From Tribonema minus (taxonomy: Eukaryota; Sar; Xanthophyceae; Tribonematales; Tribonemataceae): DNA of 64,000 nt. Under the pieces are notes generated by a model. It had not been told where the DNA came from and did not search any database. It saw nothing but the letters and a program-made list of their open reading frames with translations. Shown here in pieces: positions 59,901 to 64,000 of this stretch. The stretch lies in the NCBI GenBank assembly GCA_017506865.1, contig JAFCMP010000544.1, positions 124,001 through 188,000 on the forward strand. Direction: 5' to 3'. A program made the translations under genes and the position numbers. The stretch's first letter is position 1; the number at the start of each line of letters is the position of its first letter.

Positions 59901-60975
59901 AGCCATAAGCGGAGGTGATCAGCAGCACATGGCATAAGCTCTCCTGCTTTGTGATTCTGACGAAGAATTGAAGCAGCGTTTTTGCCGATCAGCCTCATGC
60001 TCGTCCCCCCATTTGGTGATTTCGTGAATCTCATCGATGACCAGCACGGGCCACCGCCGCTGGTTGTCTGAAAGCTCCTTCGCGTCGCGCGCCAGCTTCC
60101 ACTCCTCGAGTACCTTCGCGTAGATGTCGATGACTCGCGATATGCTGTCTGGTGGTGGCTCTTGCGACATCTCCGATCGCTGTTGCGGCTGCTGCAGCAG
60201 CAGCTTGTCTGATGCCTGCTGCGCTTTGATGCCATCCCCGAACGAAAACGTAATCTTCCCCTCAGGCGTCACATCCACCTCAAACTTGATCGTTGAAGCC
60301 CAAGCAGCAAATGCGGCCGTGAGTGAGCGCTGGCGGTCGTCAGGCAGGCCATTGACGAGTGGAGACATGCCCTTCCTGGCTAATGCAGAGGCAAACAGCG
60401 CCGGAGTTTTAACTGATTGTCCGCGGAGGTCCATGAAGAGCACGCCGCTGCCTTGCCGCTCTTCGTCGCCTAGCAGCAGACTCTCGACGACATTCTTTAC
60501 TAAACAAGACTTGCCGCAGTTGACTGGCCCCAGCATCAAATAAAGTGCTTTCGGCTCTTGGCTGAGCGTGTTCGACAGTTTCTCGCGCTCTTCGTCGCGG
60601 TCATATATCCATTTCTGCGTCTTCCCTGTGCTGTTGTTGCCACCATTGGAGGCTGCAGCGTCGGGATTTGCGGCTCGCAGGCAACTGCACAACGAGGCAT
60701 CAATTTTTGACAGAAGACGTAAGTGCCGGCAGAGTCTATGTGACGCAGCAGTTGCTGGCCGATGCAGTAAGCACAGGCCGCAATCACTTAGGCTTGCACC
60801 CTTCATGGTAGATTGTTGTTGAACTGCTATTTCTCAAAGTAGTAGTATGTAGTCACCTGTAGGTGGAGCTGCTGATGCGATGCGGGTACCATCGCAACGA
60901 AACGGGAGGGGTAGAGAGAAGAGCGGCAGTCAAGCAGCAGCAGCCAACGAGGACGGTGGCGATCGGTTTCACCAT
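56934..60975 (-). CDS. gene D: P-loop ATPase with N-terminal targeting segment and C-terminal coiled coil
   Basis: Exons: 60975-60857, 60684-59880, 59678-59596, 58986-58864, 58616-58536, 58070-57664, 57086-56934 (TAG). Exon 1 (MVKPIATVLVGCCCLTAALL) is hydrophobic then Arg-rich, so a signal or organelle-targeting peptide. Walker A is GPVNCGKSCLVK (~60515-60550). Walker B is VLVIDEIHEITKW (~60010-60050). A sensor-like strand is VLLITSAYGF (~59905-59930). A CGGNAGAL motif (~58940), as in archaeal-type/STAND ATPases, and a helical lid (RPYSTWARDVDK) follow. The last exon is coiled coil (EVAALREARKVLQDETKQ). These proteins bind and hydrolyse ATP; the process served is unknown. An A5 run at 59979-59983 shifts the frame by one; adding one base restores both the frame and the phase at the next splice. 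One exon between 59596 and 58986 is probably missing. A 58070 exon without splicing would end at TAG 57511. Confidence 0.72.
57290..57535. repeat. C-rich block with repeated GGCTATTCA words
   Basis: Long C and G tracts alternate with (g)gctattca at about 57378, 57411, 57468 and 57490, and a degenerate copy at 57509. The inverted tracts (cttgggggggctattcagcc / ctagccccccccccaagc) can fold. It lies in the last intron of gene D. It looks like a MITE-like or low-complexity element; no target duplication seen. Confidence 0.5.
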
Positions 60976-61764
60976 GCCCTAAGTCGAGGCGTTGCTGCTG
61001 CTGCGCTGTGCGCTGCTGCTGCTGCCGCTGCGAGGAAAATGCTGAGCAGCTGCCGGTGTTGCTGAGCACCCTGCCCCTGTCTATTCTCCCTCCCCCCTTC
61101 CAGGGCCCTCCCCACCGTGGTCTGTGTAGCGCCCTGCCTGCCACGTTGCCATGTGATCAATCATACATGCAGAAAGCTCATCCGCAGAGACAACGTATAT
61201 ACGTTGGTGTGCTTCGAGCCTACGACCTGCCCTTTCCGGTGTTTCGGCCATGCGATACGGCTATCACTGCGTGGCGCTGCATATCTTGACGACAACAGGG
61301 TGTTTATTCCTAGATCCAGGCGTTGTTCATGAATTCAAGGTGGTACAAGCAGGGAAAGGCCGCCGCAGGCCAGACGCTACGAAGTGCATACGATCATCTT
61401 GAAGGCACAGTAATAAGGGAAGGCTGGCATGTGCACAAGAGGAGCGCTGGAGATCATCGTGTGTGTGTCAGGACATGCACACGTCATAAGCTATACAGGT
61501 ATACAGACTACATGGAGCCCACAGAAGCGACCAGCAGCGCCGCAGCGAGAAGTGAGCGCTGGCAGATGCATAGTGCAACGTGCATGAGACAACAGCTGAT
61601 TGCAATATGGCACTGACGCACTTGCGTGAGGGTGTGAAGCACATGGAACGCTAAGATGAAAGTGCAGGTTCGGGTCCTTCAAGATCGCCTCTCCGACTTA
61701 TGAGACAAGAGCAGCCCAACATCAAGAATGGATCAGCGGAAGACGGTGCACGTCAAGGAGGCAA
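60976..61764. other. upstream region of gene D, no gene seen
   Basis: Starts with CTG/GCTGC-rich sequence just 5' of the gene D start (60985-61060), which should hold its promoter and 5' UTR. Two ~95-codon + frames (61008 and 61323) have no motifs or splice support. Confidence 0.45.
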
Positions 61765-62811
61765 TAGGAGGATTGCCTCAGCGTGAAGGACCTAGAGGCT
61801 GCCTCGGCTGGTGCCGTGCCGACTCAGGCTGCACTTATCGGTGGCTCGCGCGGGCGACACCAGCCGCCACCGCCAACAGGCTAACGCGCGGGTCATGGCG
61901 CAGCTGCGTAGTCAACGTGCGTCGGGGCCATGGCATGGATGAGCGTGCCGCCCACTGCCGAATGATTGCCCGGGTGCGGCGCCCATGTCCAGCATGACAG
62001 CAGCCATGATAATTGGTTGCGATCTTCATAGACGGGTGGGGCATTCAGGGCGACGTGTGCCCATGGCAGTGCAGTGACGTGAGCCGCACCTCCATGCATG
62101 CGGTCAGCTGCCCCAGCCAGCACATACGGGGGCACAGCGCGACGCACACAGTGACTGCCCAAAAGCAGTGCCTCCAGCGCATCTTGAGACAGCACCATGT
62201 CTCTATTGTCCGCAATGCGCCTAGGACGCCAGCGACTTCAAGGTGCCGGGGTATCGGCGGACACAGTCATCGACCCAGGGTGTCTGCACTTCAGCAGTGC
62301 ATACCGCAACAAGGGAATAGTGCGAGACACAAGTGTGTGCGCACCCACGGCGAGCTCGTACCTGGCAGGCACAACAAATGCCTTAAGTGCGGTGGGGGAG
62401 GACGCAAAGGTCAAGCACCACACCGGCACCTTGACGTCATCTTGGGCCTTAGTGCAATTCGTGCAGGAGTCGTACGGACGGCTGGGCAAGCAGACAAAAC
62501 TTTTTCTCAAGGAGTTGGCAATGCACACAGCTCTCTGCTCAGGGGGGGGGAAGGCAGATGTGTTGCGCAAGGCCGGGCTAGCTAAGCTTCAGATCCTCAT
62601 TGCGCTGATCATGTCACTGGCGCGGAAGCTGGCGGAGCGCATCATGGCGTACTCACGCGGAGCATGAATTCTGGACTGTGTTGCAGTGCCGGTATCCAAG
62701 TAAGGGCGCAGAGCAGACTAGACTGCTGCGTTGACGCAAACGTTTTTAATTGCACAGGCAACCCGGCCTCCCTGGGGCCTTCAAAAATACTATAGTACTA
62801 CAAGTCCGCAA
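61765..62811 (+). mobile_element. 5'-truncated LINE copy (3' third)
   Basis: Matches the main LINE from the VKDLEAASAG region to the 3' tail. It keeps IFIDGWGIQGDVCPWQC, the CCHC cluster, ADTVIDPG, VGEDAKVKHH, FVQESYGRLGKQTK and AERIMAYSRGA. The frame shifts at least twice (near 62000 and 62210), and the region before 62000 has small indels. The 3' tail (aaaatactatagtactacaa then gtccgcaa) is altered but still abuts GTAC at 62812. No left target duplication was found. Confidence 0.88.
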
Positions 62812-62815
62812 GTAC

Positions 62816-63708
62816 TGAGAGGGCGCGCCTGCGACAACATTGAGTTGGTGGTGCTGCGACAACATTGAGTTGGTCCTTCTTTTATGAAGATGTTTATGTG
62901 ATGCCGCCACTGCAAACGAGCATTCAGGTTCAAATCTATGCAGCACAGTTTTTACAAACAACAAGCAGGGACAGCAAAACAGAGTAAAGAAAGCTTGATT
63001 TACTGAAAGAAAAACACAACGATGCACTCCCATGTGGACTTCCTGCAATTGCTTCCCAGCGGCCAGCAAGAATTGTTGTTGCTGGCCGGCAAAGCACATA
63101 CAGCTGGCAGCCCCAACTGCTGCCGCTGACACCAATGCAGACTTGTGGCTTCAGTAAAAGAGTGCACAGGTGCTTAGCACTAATTCTCGCCTATGGCACG
63201 ACATGCACCTCTGCAACAACAAAGGGTTGAAAAGACTAACAAAGAAGCGAACAAGTATGGCCGCACTGCTCAACTCCCATGCTTTTTGTCGACCAGCTGC
63301 CCCCTCCCATTTGGTCCATTCTGGCACAACGGTACTTGAACGAAACTGCATTGCGGTTTGAGCACGTTGTACTTTTTATTAATTCTTGCTCAGGGTTGTA
63401 CTCTTTTTTCCGGTATTCATGACGAGTGTGCCAACGCTGCCTTGAAATCAACACTCGCAAGGTTCCAGCTACTGAGGTTTTGAAAGAATTTTCAGGGCTG
63501 CTTGCCTCATGATAGCCAGCCAAGGCTATTGAAATATGTGCACGGCACTGCTGATCTCATGATAGGTTGCAAGCTACCTCACAGGTAGTTTCCACTGAAG
63601 TGACATACGTTGCGCAGACGACGTGCCAAATGCCGCTGGCTGCCAGTGACATCGCTCCTTGACACTTTTCTCTTCCGCTTGCGCACGTCATTTGCGTCTG
63701 TGCGACCA
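62816..63708. other. intergenic, contains a short direct repeat and one F2 tail
   Basis: gcgacaacattgagttggt occurs twice near 62831-62873. The rest has short frames only. It includes the 22-bp F2 insertion at 63373-63394. Confidence 0.45.
63373..63394 (-). mobile_element. 22-bp F2 LINE tail with 7-bp target duplication
   Basis: tttttattaattcttgctca plus gg, flanked by gttgtac at 63366-63372 and 63395-63401. It aligns with the 3' end of the copies at 12202, 17365 and 56442. Confidence 0.75.
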
Positions 63709-63885
63709 TCATCCATGCTTGGGGGCCACTTTCTCAGCGGCGCCCAGCGCCTCTCCAGCTGGTGTGGCCGTCGCCGCGGCACCCGCGGTCTGGATGTGTG
63801 AAGGGTACACAGACTGCAGGTCTGCCAGCGTCTTGAGGTTGTTTGACACGGCGTCAGCCTGCTTGCCCGCCGCTTGCACCGCCAG
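63709..63885 (-). CDS. gene E: last coding exon of a gene running off the right end
   Basis: 58 codons plus TGA after a good acceptor (ctgtcatcag). It is Ala-rich and helical, with KQADAVSNNLKTLADLQSVY followed by an Ala/Thr-rich tail ending KVAPKHG. The frame starts in phase 0. The upstream part is outside the window, so the product cannot be named. Confidence 0.5.
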   Translation of the reverse strand: MAVQAAGKQADAVSNNLKTLADLQSVYPSHIQTAGAAATATPAGEALGAAEKVAPKHG

Positions 63886-64000
63886 CTGATGACAGCAGCA
63901 GAGGGTAGATGATGTTCATTGTGTCGCAATTGAGTGAGACTTCGATCATGGAGGCGGTGATGCAATTCCAGTTTGCAAGAAGCATGGCAAACATAGGCTT

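Noticed and set aside
1-64000. CRISPR arrays, rRNA or prokaryotic operons
   Set aside because: No regularly spaced direct repeats, no rRNA-like conserved blocks, and genes are interrupted by introns.

Overview
The window looks like nuclear DNA of a eukaryote with short exons (about 40-400 bp) and GT-AG introns. Base composition looks near 50% GC and is rich in CAG/CTG. The style of the retroelements and of the P-loop ATPase suggests a green alga (Chlorophyta), but that is inference and no species is claimed. All exon models here were built by hand from splice sites and reading-frame continuity.

Left end (1-13.6 kb), repeat-rich: a broken gag-like ORF series on + (1-3352); a 5.3 kb non-LTR retrotransposon (LINE) on - (about 3333-8615) that ends inside it; a cluster of small repeats, including an inverted pair (8615-8875 and 10506-10764) and hairpin elements; and short LINE 3' tails at 12.2-12.65 kb, two of which used the same 11-bp target.

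Middle (13.6-46.3 kb), two large genes whose 5' ends lie head to head near 33.4 kb. Gene A (-, 33397-13661, about 28 exons, about 911 codons) encodes a secretory-pathway protein with several thioredoxin-like folds, a CPPC motif and a basic coiled-coil tail. Gene B (+, about 34050-46236, at least 18 exons) encodes a large protein of unknown family. Their introns hold a 907-bp hAT-type MITE, a TA-flanked MITE and several 16-45 bp LINE tails.

Right part (46.3-64 kb): a second TA-flanked MITE with a related repeat; gene C (-, 56329-48891), a membrane protein with an internal tandem exon duplication whose upstream copy has lost a splice donor; gene D (-, 60975-56934), a P-loop ATPase with an N-terminal targeting segment, a C-terminal coiled coil and an apparent 1-base frameshift in an A run; a 5'-truncated LINE copy (61765-62811, +); and the last exon of gene E (-), which runs off the right end.

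The most interesting signal is the transposition record. Two LINE-like families insert almost only at 5'-GTAC-3', and several insertions are only 16-40 bp long yet have clean target-site duplications.
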